Shown one piece after another: positions 9,314 to 17,782 of a DNA stretch of 64,000 nucleotides. The notes under the pieces are model-generated. The model made no database searches. It was not told where the DNA came from and saw nothing but the letters and a program-made list of their open reading frames with translations. Every line of letters starts with the position of its first letter. Within the stretch, counting starts at the first letter, position 1. The DNA comes from JARFVT01 sp036677425. Its GTDB lineage: Bacteria > Pseudomonadota > Alphaproteobacteria > UBA8366 > Aestuariispiraceae. The position numbers and the translations under genes were made by a program. Location of the stretch: NCBI GenBank assembly GCA_036677425.1, contig JARFVT010000013.1:1922001-1986000 (forward strand), read 5' to 3'.

Positions 9314-9558
9314 TATTTAATTCCTAAAGCGTCCAAATATGTTTCTAATATGGCCTCGGCTTCCTGCCTATCGGCAGCGTCCATCTTGCGAATTTTAATA
9401 ATCTGACGAATTGTTTTAACATCAAATCCTTCGCCTTTAGCCTCTGAAAAAATTTCTTTAATATCTTCCGCCAAGATGGCTTTTTCTTCTTCCATGCGCT
9501 CGACCCGCTCGATAAAAGCTTTAAGCCGTTCACCAGTTTGATTTATTTCTTCACTCAT
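9313..9558 (-). CDS. gapR: GapR (DUF2312) nucleoid-associated protein
   Basis: This 81-residue protein matches the DUF2312 family. It has a coiled-coil N-terminus with repeated Glu/Arg (RLKAFIERVERMEEEK), the AEDIKEIFSEAKGEGFD core and a KTIRQIIKIRKMD segment, ending in a short helix. In Caulobacter this family binds overtwisted DNA and helps topoisomerases during replication; I recall this from the family and did not test it. Here it lies between virB7 and virB8 in the transfer operon, so it is a mobile-element copy. Changing DNA twist during strand transfer is a plausible role, but that is inference. Confidence 0.9.
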   Translation of the reverse strand: MSEEINQTGERLKAFIERVERMEEEKAILAEDIKEIFSEAKGEGFDVKTIRQIIKIRKMDAADRQEAEAILETYLDALGIK

Positions 9559-9595
9559 TATTTTACTCCCAATTATTTATTATAATTTTTGAATA

Positions 9596-9760
9596 TTAAA
9601 GCGTTTGATAATTTTTAAATTGATAGTCCAATTTTACGCAGGCGCATGGGCTAAGTCGCATTTCATCAGCACCAGTTGCATCATTTTCTGGCATTTCTAC
9701 CGATGAACAACCGCCTAGAATAATGATGATAAATATTGATATTAATGTTATTTTTTTCAT
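9596..9760 (-). CDS. virB7: VirB7-like small lipoprotein
   Basis: A 54-codon gene read from an ATG at 9760. The N-terminal helix ends in a lipobox LGGC at residues 15-18, so Cys18 should be lipidated. The remaining 36 residues contain a second cluster of Cys (CAC), possibly for disulfides with VirB9. VirB7 proteins are small lipoproteins of the outer core ring that are named mainly by size, lipobox and position. It lies 17 bases beyond the end of virB6 and just before gapR. Confidence 0.75.
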   Translation of the reverse strand: MKKITLISIFIIIILGGCSSVEMPENDATGADEMRLSPCACVKLDYQFKNYQTL

Positions 9761-9776
9761 GTTTTTTTCCTTTAAA

Positions 9777-10913
9777 TTAAACGGCTTTATCTAAGCCAGC
9801 GTTTTTGTAATTTGGAATAGTACCACGTAAATAATTTAACGTTTTAGACCCTGCAAATTTAGTTGCACCGATTCCAGCATCCAAAGATTTAGACCCTGCA
9901 AATTTAGTTGTACCCCAAACTTTTTTAGCTCCATATTTAGCTACACCGCCCCCAGCACCTTTTGTTTTAGTGAGAATTGCATAGCCAGTGGCTGCTCCAG
10001 CCGCTGTAATTATTGCTGCTGCGGTGTTGGTTAATGCTGATTCTGTGATGGAATTTGCTATGCCTGTGGCTTCTGCCATGAAAGCCGTGCCAAGCCAGCC
10101 TAGAGCAACGGCTAATACAAATTTTGCATTTGTGTATGAAACATCATTTACATCCATGCCACCTGTTTGACCAATTCCAAGGCTTGTTACACCATATAAA
10201 ATTATTGCGAGTGCAGCGGTCGAACCAAATAAAACCATGATTGTTGCGATTAAAGTTTTGATCGCCTTCATTGCCATGCCGCGCCCCCAACCGAAGCCAA
10301 AGGCAAGCATTAAAAACGGCGATAAAGTAGCCAGCATGATTACTCGAAAAATAGAAATCACAACTTGAGAAAAATAAACCAATAATATTATAAAATATGG
10401 TATCGCTAAAATTAAAGCATATAAAAGTGCCAGATTATTGCTAAGACCCCAGCTTGCGGCAATTGTTCCTGCTAAAGTTATTATCGTCATAATTGCTTTT
10501 TCGGCTGCGCCTACTAAATCTGCCATGCCACTTAAGCCGTTAATATTTGCAGGTCCATTACTATTTGAACCAATATTTAAAACGACACCAGCGACCGAAC
10601 CAGTGATATTCAAAGCCGCAGTATATATATAGTTTATCAGATTATCGCCTTGATTTGATAAGAGCATTGATGCTATAATGAGGAAGAAAAATTCACGTGG
10701 AAAATCTTCAATCTTTTTTATCCCTAGGAGTATTTTAATGGCCTCAATAATAACCCAAATACCAATTAATGACACAAATAATATTCTAATACCGGGCATT
10801 AGTGCCACCGATAAATCAGCTGTGAAATCTTGGGCAAATGTAATATATTGTTTAACAATCTCTGCTGTGAAACCTACAGGTTGGGTTGTTCCAAGAGTTG
10901 TTGGGCTAGCCAT
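9777..10913 (-). CDS. virB6: VirB6/TrbL polytopic membrane protein
   Basis: This 378-residue protein has at least six strongly hydrophobic segments between residues 40 and 310, matching VirB6/TrbL channel proteins of the inner membrane. The central Gly/Trp-rich loop (FGFGWGRGMAMKAIKTL) is typical. The C-terminal 60 residues are polar and contain a repeated KFAGSK unit (twice). The ATG at 10913 is preceded by AAGGA about nine bases upstream. Its 5' end is overlapped on the opposite strand by the gene at 10738-11457. Confidence 0.9.
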   Translation of the reverse strand: MASPTTLGTTQPVGFTAEIVKQYITFAQDFTADLSVALMPGIRILFVSLIGIWVIIEAIKILLGIKKIEDFPREFFFLIIASMLLSNQGDNLINYIYTAALNITGSVAGVVLNIGSNSNGPANINGLSGMADLVGAAEKAIMTIITLAGTIAASWGLSNNLALLYALILAIPYFIILLVYFSQVVISIFRVIMLATLSPFLMLAFGFGWGRGMAMKAIKTLIATIMVLFGSTAALAIILYGVTSLGIGQTGGMDVNDVSYTNAKFVLAVALGWLGTAFMAEATGIANSITESALTNTAAAIITAAGAATGYAILTKTKGAGGGVAKYGAKKVWGTTKFAGSKSLDAGIGATKFAGSKTLNYLRGTIPNYKNAGLDKAV

Positions 10914-11457
10914 CTTAATTATCCTTATATCTGTTTTTACGGCTAATCAGGCCGAGGCAAAAAAATATAGTCAGCATAATTTTTATGATTTTAGCTATGC
11001 CACTTGGGCGTGGCAGAATCTTAAAACAGTTGAAAGTTTTGATCGAGAATGGGATAAATTTGACCTTGCATATGAAAAATGGAACAATATTATTGACCAT
11101 AAAAAATCGCGCCAATATCTGCAAGATAGCCCCGATGCCGAATTGATTAAAAAAGGCTATGACCTTGCTTTGGCATATAAAATATGGAGTAAAGCTTATG
11201 GCACTTATGCTTATGGTGGCACGCCTGATTTTCCGTGGAATTACAATAGCGGGGATATTGTTTGTAATATTATGGCTATAACTAATATTTTTACTAAAAG
11301 CTGTACCGATTATCCCGATTGGAGACATCCAGATAGTAAAGCCAGAGATGAAGCCAGCGTTGCCAAAAGATTTACATCTTTTAAGAAAAATATGGCTAGG
11401 CCGACTGCAATAGAAAAGAAAAGACGGGCCAGTAAGAAAAAGCGCAATAGTCAATAA
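10738..11457 (+). CDS. secreted hypothetical protein, antisense within the virB operon
   Basis: The plus strand carries a clear protein-like frame from about 10910 to 11457. A hydrophobic segment ending in NQAEA is followed by a polar, Trp/Tyr/Asp-rich domain of about 150 residues with two Cys (CNI, CTD) and a very basic tail. The composition and A/T third positions look coding, while the overlapping minus frame (10915-11493) has the Ile/Phe/Ser excess of an antisense shadow. The nearest ATG with a good ribosome site (AGGAG, 8-base gap) is 10738, which would overlap the virB6 5' end in antisense and put the hydrophobic segment near residues 55-80. The true start is uncertain. Family not recognised. 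Confidence 0.55.
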   Translation: MASIITQIPINDTNNILIPGISATDKSAVKSWANVIYCLTISAVKPTGWVVPRVVGLAILIILISVFTANQAEAKKYSQHNFYDFSYATWAWQNLKTVESFDREWDKFDLAYEKWNNIIDHKKSRQYLQDSPDAELIKKGYDLALAYKIWSKAYGTYAYGGTPDFPWNYNSGDIVCNIMAITNIFTKSCTDYPDWRHPDSKARDEASVAKRFTSFKKNMARPTAIEKKRRASKKKRNSQ

Positions 11458-11489
11458 ACTAATCATGGTTGTTATGGTTAAAAATAAGG

Positions 11490-12251
11490 TCATTTATCAA
11501 TTTCCTTATTTTTTTCTTTAACTATATCACTAAATACATCGCCACCAAGCATTATGCCTATGGAAGAATTAACCCGTAATAAAGATGCTAATAATTGGTT
11601 TGCTTGTGCTTGGCCTTTTGCAATCAAGGCCAAACCTTTTATTTTAATTGCCGCTTGGGTGCGCTCGTCCATTGCCGCATTGCCCAAGGCTTCTAATTCT
11701 TCAGCAGCGTTTAGATGGGTTTTAGCATTTTTTTGCGCTATATCAGATTGAGAAAGTCCGCTCATGGTGGCATCATTTAAAATATTTTGACGAAATTTTT
11801 GTATTTCTCTGACTATTCTATTTTGCTCTGGAGTTGATAATTTATTAAAATTTTCTTCATTCATAAATAATGCTTCTTTATAAATATTCTTACCGCCGCA
11901 AACAGAAAAATTAACACCCTTAAGTTCAAGGCTTGGCATTAAATCTTCCAAATTTGGCAATAGGCATTTAGCATCACGTTTTAATTGATCACCAATATTT
12001 TTTAATGTGGTAAATGGTACTACTATTCTACCAAATTCGCCGATAGCCTTTACGGTATCTTTGGCAAATTTTGACACCTCATTAATGCTTTCAATCATCG
12101 TTGTTAATTTATTTAATTGAGCAATTAATTGTTGATATGCTTTGGTGTCAGTAACTATCAAAGCTGCATTAGAAATATTTGCAGAATTTGACCATATGAA
12201 TATCGATAATATTATTGCGATAATTTTACGATTTATAAATTTGTTAGCCAT
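11490..12251 (-). CDS. virB5: VirB5/TrbJ-like type IV secretion protein
   Basis: A roughly 253-residue exported protein with a signal peptide (about residues 8-30) followed by a long helical region (YQQLIAQLNKLTTMIESINEV) characteristic of TrbJ/VirB5 minor pilus proteins. Two Cys (CLLP, VCGG) may form a disulfide. I chose the internal ATG at 12251 because GGGGCG precedes it; the first ATG at 12263 is also possible. Both overlap the 3' end of virB4. Confidence 0.82.
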   Translation of the reverse strand: MANKFINRKIIAIILSIFIWSNSANISNAALIVTDTKAYQQLIAQLNKLTTMIESINEVSKFAKDTVKAIGEFGRIVVPFTTLKNIGDQLKRDAKCLLPNLEDLMPSLELKGVNFSVCGGKNIYKEALFMNEENFNKLSTPEQNRIVREIQKFRQNILNDATMSGLSQSDIAQKNAKTHLNAAEELEALGNAAMDERTQAAIKIKGLALIAKGQAQANQLLASLLRVNSSIGIMLGGDVFSDIVKEKNKEIDK

Positions 12252-14614
12252 TGATCGCCCCATTTAATTTTTGCTTGTGCAAGGTCGGCATTGGCAGCAG
12301 TGCCAGCCCGATAAAATCTGATTGCATCGCCGAGCGATGATAAATCCACATTGATAATTGCACTTTCGTTAAAACCAGTTGCTGCCTCGCGCTTTATGAT
12401 TAAAACCTGTCGTTTTAATTGTTGGTTATCTTCGGCATCTTCGGCAATATTACTGGTATCTGTGATGAATCTTATTTGTTCATCATTAAGATTAAACGGT
12501 GCTAGATTTTCAACAGATGCTTGTGCATTTGGAAAGAAAATCAATGTGGCGGTATTATCTAAAACCGCTTTGCCTATGCCGCTGTCAAATAATGCGGTCG
12601 GGTCTTGAAAGGCCATACCAACCGCGCCGTCAAGCTTGCGATATTCACGGAACATTTCCATGGCTAATTTACAAAACCCGTCATTTTGTAATAAATTAGC
12701 CGCTTCATCGATGAAGATATTAAAACCATTTTGATTTTTTTTAGCCGCATTTTTAATCGCCGCAGAAATATGAGCGACAATCGCTGCGCCTAAATCAGGA
12801 TCAGATAATGCCTCATTCATATTAATGCCTATCAAATGTGATTTATTTAATATGTTAACCAAGCTGTCATGTTTTGCGTTGAAAATATGCGAATATAAGC
12901 CTTTTTTCCCTTTGGCATCGGTAACCCATTTTGCCATTAATTTTCTTAGTTGGCTTTTCTTTGGAAATGCAGGATCAAATAAAACATCCAATGTACGATC
13001 AGGCGGATTTACCAAAAATGCTTCATTGATGGCGTGATTTAATTGCATCTCGTCATCTTCATCAGGCTTAAATTCACTACCCAACATTACCCGCAATATT
13101 AAATTAATTCTTTGTCTCGCCTGTGGGGTGTCTTCGCCAACATCCAATGGATTTAAGCTTAAATCATCATAGCTTTGATAATGACCGCCCATGGTTTCAA
13201 TCATGAATTTTGCGCCCTCATTACTATCAAAAATATAGCTTGAAACGCCTTTGAATTTGGCTAAACCAGATAGCAAATGCATAATTAATGTGGATTTACC
13301 CGAACCAGAACCAGCAAAGACTAGATAATTACCAAGTGATTGCTTGGCTCGTCTGATGTGAAATTGAAAGCTGTAAGCTTGGCCTGATGGCGTTCTAAAC
13401 TGCCGCACGGGTAAATCACCATATGGGCTGGCGGGCTGTCCAACCGATGAATAATGAAAAGGCCATAATGCAGCAACTGGTTCATCATCAATATTTAATG
13501 GTCTGATTAATCTATCATTACCTGCAATTTTGTTAAAATAACATCTTCCGATACATTTGGTTTCAATATTATATAAAATTCTGGCACGTGCTAAAATCTG
13601 TGTTATTTGATGTAAAAGGTCATCCAATTTTTCTAATGAATTTTCTCGCAAAATTATTTGCAATTGAGTTGTGAAAAGCGTTGTGTTGCCGTCTGTTATT
13701 TTTTCCATTTGTTCAACAACACCGCCAAGTTTTGCATCGGTACTCATAAAACCACCTATATTTTGGTTTTTATCGCGTTTTAACATGGCTAATGCGCGCA
13801 TTTGAGCAAATGGAATTGCAATTTGCACAATTTCAATGTCGCCCTGATGGCTTAATATTTGATGGAAAACTATGCCACTAGTAAATTCTGGCCACAATTT
13901 AATTGTAATAATCTTGTTATATTTTGGAGTCGGTGCAAAGCTTGTAATTAAACCCATTTCGTCATCAAAAATTAAATCTGAATCGGAAAGATTTTTTGAT
14001 AAATTAGTTGTTATTGCTGGCAAATCATAACGTAAATTACCAGAGACTAAATAATTTAAAAAACCAGTTAAATGACAACATTTATCATTAGTATTTGAAC
14101 TTAGTAATTTAGGACTATATTTGCCCAATGTTGCTATTAATATTTTATTGCCGTCATCAAGCGTTTTTAAATCTTTTGCGGCCAATGTAATATAATAATC
14201 AATGCGATAACTATTTTTATATAATTTGGCTTCTTGATCGCCAATTTCTTGCAAGGTTTTGCAAGGCCATTGGCTCTCATGTGAAATATCAGTTTGTCGC
14301 TTTATTACAAATAGCCTAATATTTAAGCCAAGTTTGCCCAATTGGTCAATTGCTTCGGCTCTGGCTACCTGTAAATTAATTTGTTCTTCGCCAATTTTGG
14401 CGTCATAATTTATGCCTTTGATTTTATAGACATTAAATTTAACGCCTGATTTTAATAAAACCGTAAAATTATCAGTGTCAATTTTATCAAGCTCTAATTC
14501 ACCAGCGAGCCAATCTAATTTTACATCACCTAACATAATATTTCTTGATGCAGGAATAATTAATGCACCACTCATTAATGCTAATGCACTTGTAGCTAAA
14601 ATCTGCGTTAACAT
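12233..14614 (-). CDS. virB4: VirB4 type IV secretion ATPase
   Basis: This 793-residue protein has the full VirB4/TrbE layout: an N-terminal CagE/TrbE domain, then a C-terminal motor. Walker A (GSGSGKST) is near residue 434 and Walker B (FNIFIDEAAN) near residue 630. EGAKFMIETMGGHYQ and GMAFQDPTALF are further family signatures. It powers pilus assembly and substrate transfer at the inner membrane. Its start meets the virB3 stop (shared base at 14614). Confidence 0.95.
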   Translation of the reverse strand: MLTQILATSALALMSGALIIPASRNIMLGDVKLDWLAGELELDKIDTDNFTVLLKSGVKFNVYKIKGINYDAKIGEEQINLQVARAEAIDQLGKLGLNIRLFVIKRQTDISHESQWPCKTLQEIGDQEAKLYKNSYRIDYYITLAAKDLKTLDDGNKILIATLGKYSPKLLSSNTNDKCCHLTGFLNYLVSGNLRYDLPAITTNLSKNLSDSDLIFDDEMGLITSFAPTPKYNKIITIKLWPEFTSGIVFHQILSHQGDIEIVQIAIPFAQMRALAMLKRDKNQNIGGFMSTDAKLGGVVEQMEKITDGNTTLFTTQLQIILRENSLEKLDDLLHQITQILARARILYNIETKCIGRCYFNKIAGNDRLIRPLNIDDEPVAALWPFHYSSVGQPASPYGDLPVRQFRTPSGQAYSFQFHIRRAKQSLGNYLVFAGSGSGKSTLIMHLLSGLAKFKGVSSYIFDSNEGAKFMIETMGGHYQSYDDLSLNPLDVGEDTPQARQRINLILRVMLGSEFKPDEDDEMQLNHAINEAFLVNPPDRTLDVLFDPAFPKKSQLRKLMAKWVTDAKGKKGLYSHIFNAKHDSLVNILNKSHLIGINMNEALSDPDLGAAIVAHISAAIKNAAKKNQNGFNIFIDEAANLLQNDGFCKLAMEMFREYRKLDGAVGMAFQDPTALFDSGIGKAVLDNTATLIFFPNAQASVENLAPFNLNDEQIRFITDTSNIAEDAEDNQQLKRQVLIIKREAATGFNESAIINVDLSSLGDAIRFYRAGTAANADLAQAKIKWGDQWLTNL

Positions 14615-14937
14615 TATTTTTTACTCTCATCAGTAGGCCAGCCAGCAATTAAATGTCGTGTTTTTTTGCCTTTCCAAAAAGAACGACCATTAAAAAAAAC
14701 ATATTCAAAATGACAATCTTTTGAATTTTTTATAAATAACCAAACTGCCAAAACAGCAAATATTGCAATTGAGCCAATAAATGCTGTGGCTCTAAAATCT
14801 AATAGGCTACAAATTAGGTAGAATAATAATGTAAAAACCATTGCCAACATAAATAATTTTGGCGGCATTCCATAAATAGAAAACGGCTTTTGAATTGCGG
14901 TATTTATAAATCCTCTGGCACGCATTTTATACACCAA
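14614..14937 (-). CDS. virB3: VirB3 inner-membrane protein
   Basis: This 107-residue protein has two adjacent membrane helices (about residues 28-47 and 51-68) and a polar C-terminus, as in VirB3/TrbD. The order virB2-virB3-virB4 is canonical. It overlaps virB2 by 11 bases. Confidence 0.9.
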   Translation of the reverse strand: MVYKMRARGFINTAIQKPFSIYGMPPKLFMLAMVFTLLFYLICSLLDFRATAFIGSIAIFAVLAVWLFIKNSKDCHFEYVFFNGRSFWKGKKTRHLIAGWPTDESKK

Positions 14938-15220
14938 AAAATGTTTTTAACATGACCGGACCAGCAACAATACATGTACCAGCAATTAAAATTGTTCTAA
15001 ATTTTTCCCAGTCTAATTTTTGTGTAAATACACCCCAAATGCCATAAGCAATAATTGCTACACCAATAAAGATTATAGCAAGGCTTCCTGCGCCCATCTC
15101 CAAGCTCTCAAGTAAAGTTACGCCTTCTTTTGCCCAGTTAGCATTTGCACCTGCGGCGAATGCCGTTTGCGTTGAAATTAAGGTCATGGCTAAAGTTTGA
15201 ACTAATTTATTTTTAAACAT
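14927..15220 (-). CDS. virB2: VirB2/TrbC pilin
   Basis: This 97-residue prepilin has a signal peptide cleaved near TAFAAG (about residue 23), then two hydrophobic helices joined by a short polar loop (TQKLDWEKFR). This is the usual VirB2/TrbC design for the major conjugative pilus subunit. Gene order supports the call. Confidence 0.93.
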   Translation of the reverse strand: MFKNKLVQTLAMTLISTQTAFAAGANANWAKEGVTLLESLEMGAGSLAIIFIGVAIIAYGIWGVFTQKLDWEKFRTILIAGTCIVAGPVMLKTFFGV

Positions 15221-15222
15221 TT

Positions 15223-15606
15223 TTATTTCTCTTTTCTAATTTTTAAATTGATTGTGAAAATTATTAGCAAAATAAAAAAAACAATCAGAGATAAAAAAAT
15301 TAGTAAAGTTCTAATATCCTCCAATAAAGTTGTTTGTTCTATAATTATTTGCTGTGTTGTTTTGGCTGGTGGAGGTGGTGCTATTTTTTCATCTAAAGTA
15401 TGTTTTTCATCGATATTTGATGATATGTAAGGATTATCAAAAGCTATTGGAACTTGAGCATTTGCAACGTTTGAAGTAATTATAAAACCCAAAATAACAA
15501 AAAACAAAGCCGTGAAATATATATCTTTTTGAATAAAAATACTAAGATGGAGAAATTCTTGTTTCATAAATGAAAACATTAAATAAGTAAAAATTTGACA
15601 ACCCAA
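15223..15606 (-). CDS. small exported membrane protein upstream of virB2
   Basis: A 127-residue frame with an export-like hydrophobic segment ending VANAQ (about residues 30-52), a Pro-rich middle (APPPPA) and a C-terminal membrane helix ending in Lys/Arg. It lies 2 bases before virB2 and overlaps the small upstream gene by 28 bases. A start at the Met at about 15567 is also possible and would remove most of the overlap. No family recognised. Position suggests a pilus or channel accessory. Confidence 0.6.
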   Translation of the reverse strand: MGCQIFTYLMFSFMKQEFLHLSIFIQKDIYFTALFFVILGFIITSNVANAQVPIAFDNPYISSNIDEKHTLDEKIAPPPPAKTTQQIIIEQTTLLEDIRTLLIFLSLIVFFILLIIFTINLKIRKEK

Positions 15607-15767
15607 AAAATAAAACCAAGGTCAAATGTTGCCTTTTCAAAGCCAATGGCATCATGGAAAATTATAGTGTAAATAGCGGTAAAACCGTATAAACCAAAAA
15701 ATGTTACAGTAAATATAATTACAAAAAATGTAGTTATAATAATTTTACCTAATTTCTTTGATACCAT
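15579..15767 (-). CDS. small two-helix membrane protein
   Basis: A 62-residue frame that is almost entirely hydrophobic, with two likely membrane helices. It lies 11 bases after the traM-like gene and overlaps the next gene, so it is in the operon. The sequence is too simple to assign a family. Translation is plausible but not certain. Confidence 0.5.
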   Translation of the reverse strand: MVSKKLGKIIITTFFVIIFTVTFFGLYGFTAIYTIIFHDAIGFEKATFDLGFIFWVVKFLLI

Positions 15768-15778
15768 TTTTATTTTTC

Positions 15779-16306
15779 CTATTTAATAAAAAATATTGCT
15801 GTAAAAATAGCGGCGGATAATAAAAGGCTGGCACAGTTAATTATTGTATAAATACCAAAGATTTTTGATTGTCGTTTGATGGAAATATCCAAATTTTGCA
15901 TTGAATTAAATCGATTGTTGATTTCTACCGAATAATCTTTTGCAACTTCTGACAGTATTTCTTCGCGAAACTCCACCATGCAGCGATTGACGGCTATTTC
16001 AAAATCATCATAGTTTTTGGAATTAACTTTGATAATTTGATCACGTTGTTTACTAAGTAATTTATCGTGATCTTCTAATGCGGACTGCATCATTACCCAT
16101 AAAATCATAATTGGGTCATCATTAGAAATTGTTGTTTTGGTTTTTTGCCAAATGATGGTTTTTAAATCATTAAATGATATTTTATCCTTAGTTAGGATTT
16201 TAGAAATATCTTTATCAACTGATTTTAAATCCTCGGATTTTAAACCATTATCGGCTAATAATATTTCACCAGTTTCAGGATCAATTTTTGCTAATTTATC
16301 AGTCAT
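15779..16306 (-). CDS. traM: TraM-like conjugal transfer protein
   Basis: This 175-residue protein begins with a soluble region containing DPETGEIL, has a helical middle, and ends in one membrane helix (about residues 150-173). It directly follows the TraL-like ATPase gene by one base. The order traK-traL-traM with these sizes resembles the RP4 Tra1 block, where TraM is a small transfer accessory protein. The name rests mainly on order and general architecture. Confidence 0.6.
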   Translation of the reverse strand: MTDKLAKIDPETGEILLADNGLKSEDLKSVDKDISKILTKDKISFNDLKTIIWQKTKTTISNDDPIMILWVMMQSALEDHDKLLSKQRDQIIKVNSKNYDDFEIAVNRCMVEFREEILSEVAKDYSVEINNRFNSMQNLDISIKRQSKIFGIYTIINCASLLLSAAIFTAIFFIK

Positions 16307-17035
16307 TTAAATTTGCGCCATTGTCATAAGATCATTTAAACTGCGCCAAGTTTGTTTTAATCGCTGTCTTGTCATTATAGGCAAATTTTCTAATTCTAAC
16401 GCAGCCGTAAAAGTTAATTTTGATTTTAATATTTTTTCAAAATCACGACCAAAAGTATCTTTTTGAAATTGTGGGATTTTTAATAGGGCATAAATTTGGT
16501 CGATATTTTTTTTAAAAATACCGCTATCTTCAAATTTGTTGCCTTCAAATTCGATCTTTCCAAAATATTCGTTCAACCAAACAACAATTTTAGTTTTTGG
16601 AAAATATTTGAATAATCGATCAAGGCCGTTTAACGTGTCGTTAAAGGCTTCGCCGCCAGTTAGCAGCGCGTGAATTCTCACCTCATGACCTAGCTCATGC
16701 AGAAAATCCATAATATGGTTGTCAACCATATATCGCACGAACGGTAAGAAAGTTGGCGAGCCATTGTCTATAACAATCACATCTTCTGGTTTAGCTTCCG
16801 CAATTATTTCAATTAGCTTATCGAAATAGCTTATATTTATTTCATCGGCAGTATCGCCAAGTTTCATTTTTTTAACGTTAAATTCTTTATATGCTGCAAA
16901 ACTTGCGTTTACTGGGTCGGTATCAATGCAAATGGGCGTAACGCCTTGGCTAATTGCATTTTGTGCTATCAGTGATGCAACTAAACTTTTACCAACGCCA
17001 CCTTTGCCCTGCAAAGTCATATTTACTATTGCCAT
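16307..17035 (-). CDS. traL: TraL/ParA-like MinD-family ATPase
   Basis: This 242-residue protein opens with a deviant Walker A, QGKGGVGKS (residues 9-17), the hallmark of ParA/MinD ATPases. Next come CIDTDP (switch region) and DVIVIDNGSP (Walker B-like). RP4 TraL and related transfer-linked ATPases share this design. It sits between the TraK-like and TraM-like genes, so a role at the transfer origin or in positioning the transfer machinery is more likely than plasmid partition. No ParB partner is visible. Confidence 0.78.
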   Translation of the reverse strand: MAIVNMTLQGKGGVGKSLVASLIAQNAISQGVTPICIDTDPVNASFAAYKEFNVKKMKLGDTADEINISYFDKLIEIIAEAKPEDVIVIDNGSPTFLPFVRYMVDNHIMDFLHELGHEVRIHALLTGGEAFNDTLNGLDRLFKYFPKTKIVVWLNEYFGKIEFEGNKFEDSGIFKKNIDQIYALLKIPQFQKDTFGRDFEKILKSKLTFTAALELENLPIMTRQRLKQTWRSLNDLMTMAQI

Positions 17036-17057
17036 GTTATTTTTTCCTTTTTAAAAT

Positions 17058-17438
17058 TTAAGATTGATCCCAAGTTTTTTTAGTGTCTTCATCGCTGCTA
17101 AGGCTGTTCGAATGCTCAAAAACTGGCTGAGCAACTTCAAAAATGCCATTTTTATTATTCGATATGTTTTTTTGGATATTTGGTGTGGTTTTTTGGATAT
17201 TTGGTGTGATTTTTTGGATATTTGCGGGCGCAGAAACTGAACTGTCTTTGACAATCTTTGCCGCATGGCGGCGAAAAGTACTCGCCCCAATTGTTATCTT
17301 TTTTTGTTCAAAAAGAATTTTAAAAACCGCTGTTAGATTTTGATTTTCTGCATAGAGATTTTGAATCTCTGGGGCGAGGGCTAAAATTTCAACCTTTGCC
17401 GCACCCCATGATTTTTTTGCCGTTACTTGCTTGTCCAT
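17058..17438 (-). CDS. traK: TraK-like origin-of-transfer binding protein
   Basis: A 126-residue basic protein whose first 75 residues (KSWGAAKVEILALAPEIQ and ITIGASTFRRHAAKI) resemble the small DNA-binding domain of RP4 TraK. Its C-terminal part contains a tandem repeat, (T)PNIQKTTPN, flanking three near-identical NIQK units. I chose the ATG at 17438; a TTG at 17474 gives 12 more residues. In RP4 TraK binds next to oriT, so the sequence just upstream (17475-17596) is the place to look for an origin. Confidence 0.6.
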   Translation of the reverse strand: MDKQVTAKKSWGAAKVEILALAPEIQNLYAENQNLTAVFKILFEQKKITIGASTFRRHAAKIVKDSSVSAPANIQKITPNIQKTTPNIQKNISNNKNGIFEVAQPVFEHSNSLSSDEDTKKTWDQS

Positions 17439-17474
17439 TGTCAATTTCTTGTTCCCAAAAACTTTTATTGACAA

Positions 17475-17596
17475 TTCAAATATTGGTGTAATAATATTAG
17501 TTAATTAAACCGTTTAGGTGAAAGTAAATTACATACTATTACTTAAACAAACAATTAATTCGCGACGACGCGTTTGCGTAATAGGAAAGAAGCAAG
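17475..17596. promoter_or_regulatory. regulatory region upstream of traKLM, possible oriT
   Basis: This 122-base gap between the transfer operon and the next small genes contains an inverted repeat AAGTAA (17522-17527) with TTACTT (17539-17544). It also has a G+C-rich island CGCGACGACGCG (near 17561-17572) that stands out from its A+T-rich surroundings. It must hold the operon promoter. An oriT here is inferred only from the RP4-like order; no known nick-site consensus was recognised. Confidence 0.35.
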
Positions 17597-17782
17597 CTAT
17601 TCTTGAAAAGAAATACAATAATTACCCTTAAAATACCAATAATAATTATTCTGCGCACAATCTATTTTTGAATTACTTTCACTAATATTCCATGAAAACA
17701 ACCAAATGATAATAAAAATTGCAATATAAAATATTGTAAAATTAACTATATACGGCTTGAGCTTAATACATATATTTTTCAT
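17597..17782 (-). CDS. small membrane protein with Cys-Trp-Cys motif (second of a pair)
   Basis: A 61-residue frame with one membrane helix (about residues 14-32) and a short tail, DCAQNNYYWYFKGNYC. Its ATG overlaps the stop of the upstream partner (17779-17782), so the two are translationally coupled. The tail pattern C-x(6)-W-x(6)-C resembles that of the partner. Function unknown. Confidence 0.55.
   Translation of the reverse strand: MKNICIKLKPYIVNFTIFYIAIFIIIWLFSWNISESNSKIDCAQNNYYWYFKGNYCISFQE

Noticed and set aside
10915..11493. A 192-residue minus-strand frame whose ATG overlaps the virB5 stop
   Set aside because: The overlap looks operon-like, but the amino-acid make-up (Ile, Phe and Ser excess) is that of antisense to the plus-strand gene, which has a convincing Trp/Tyr/Asp-rich sequence. 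I kept the plus strand at lower confidence.
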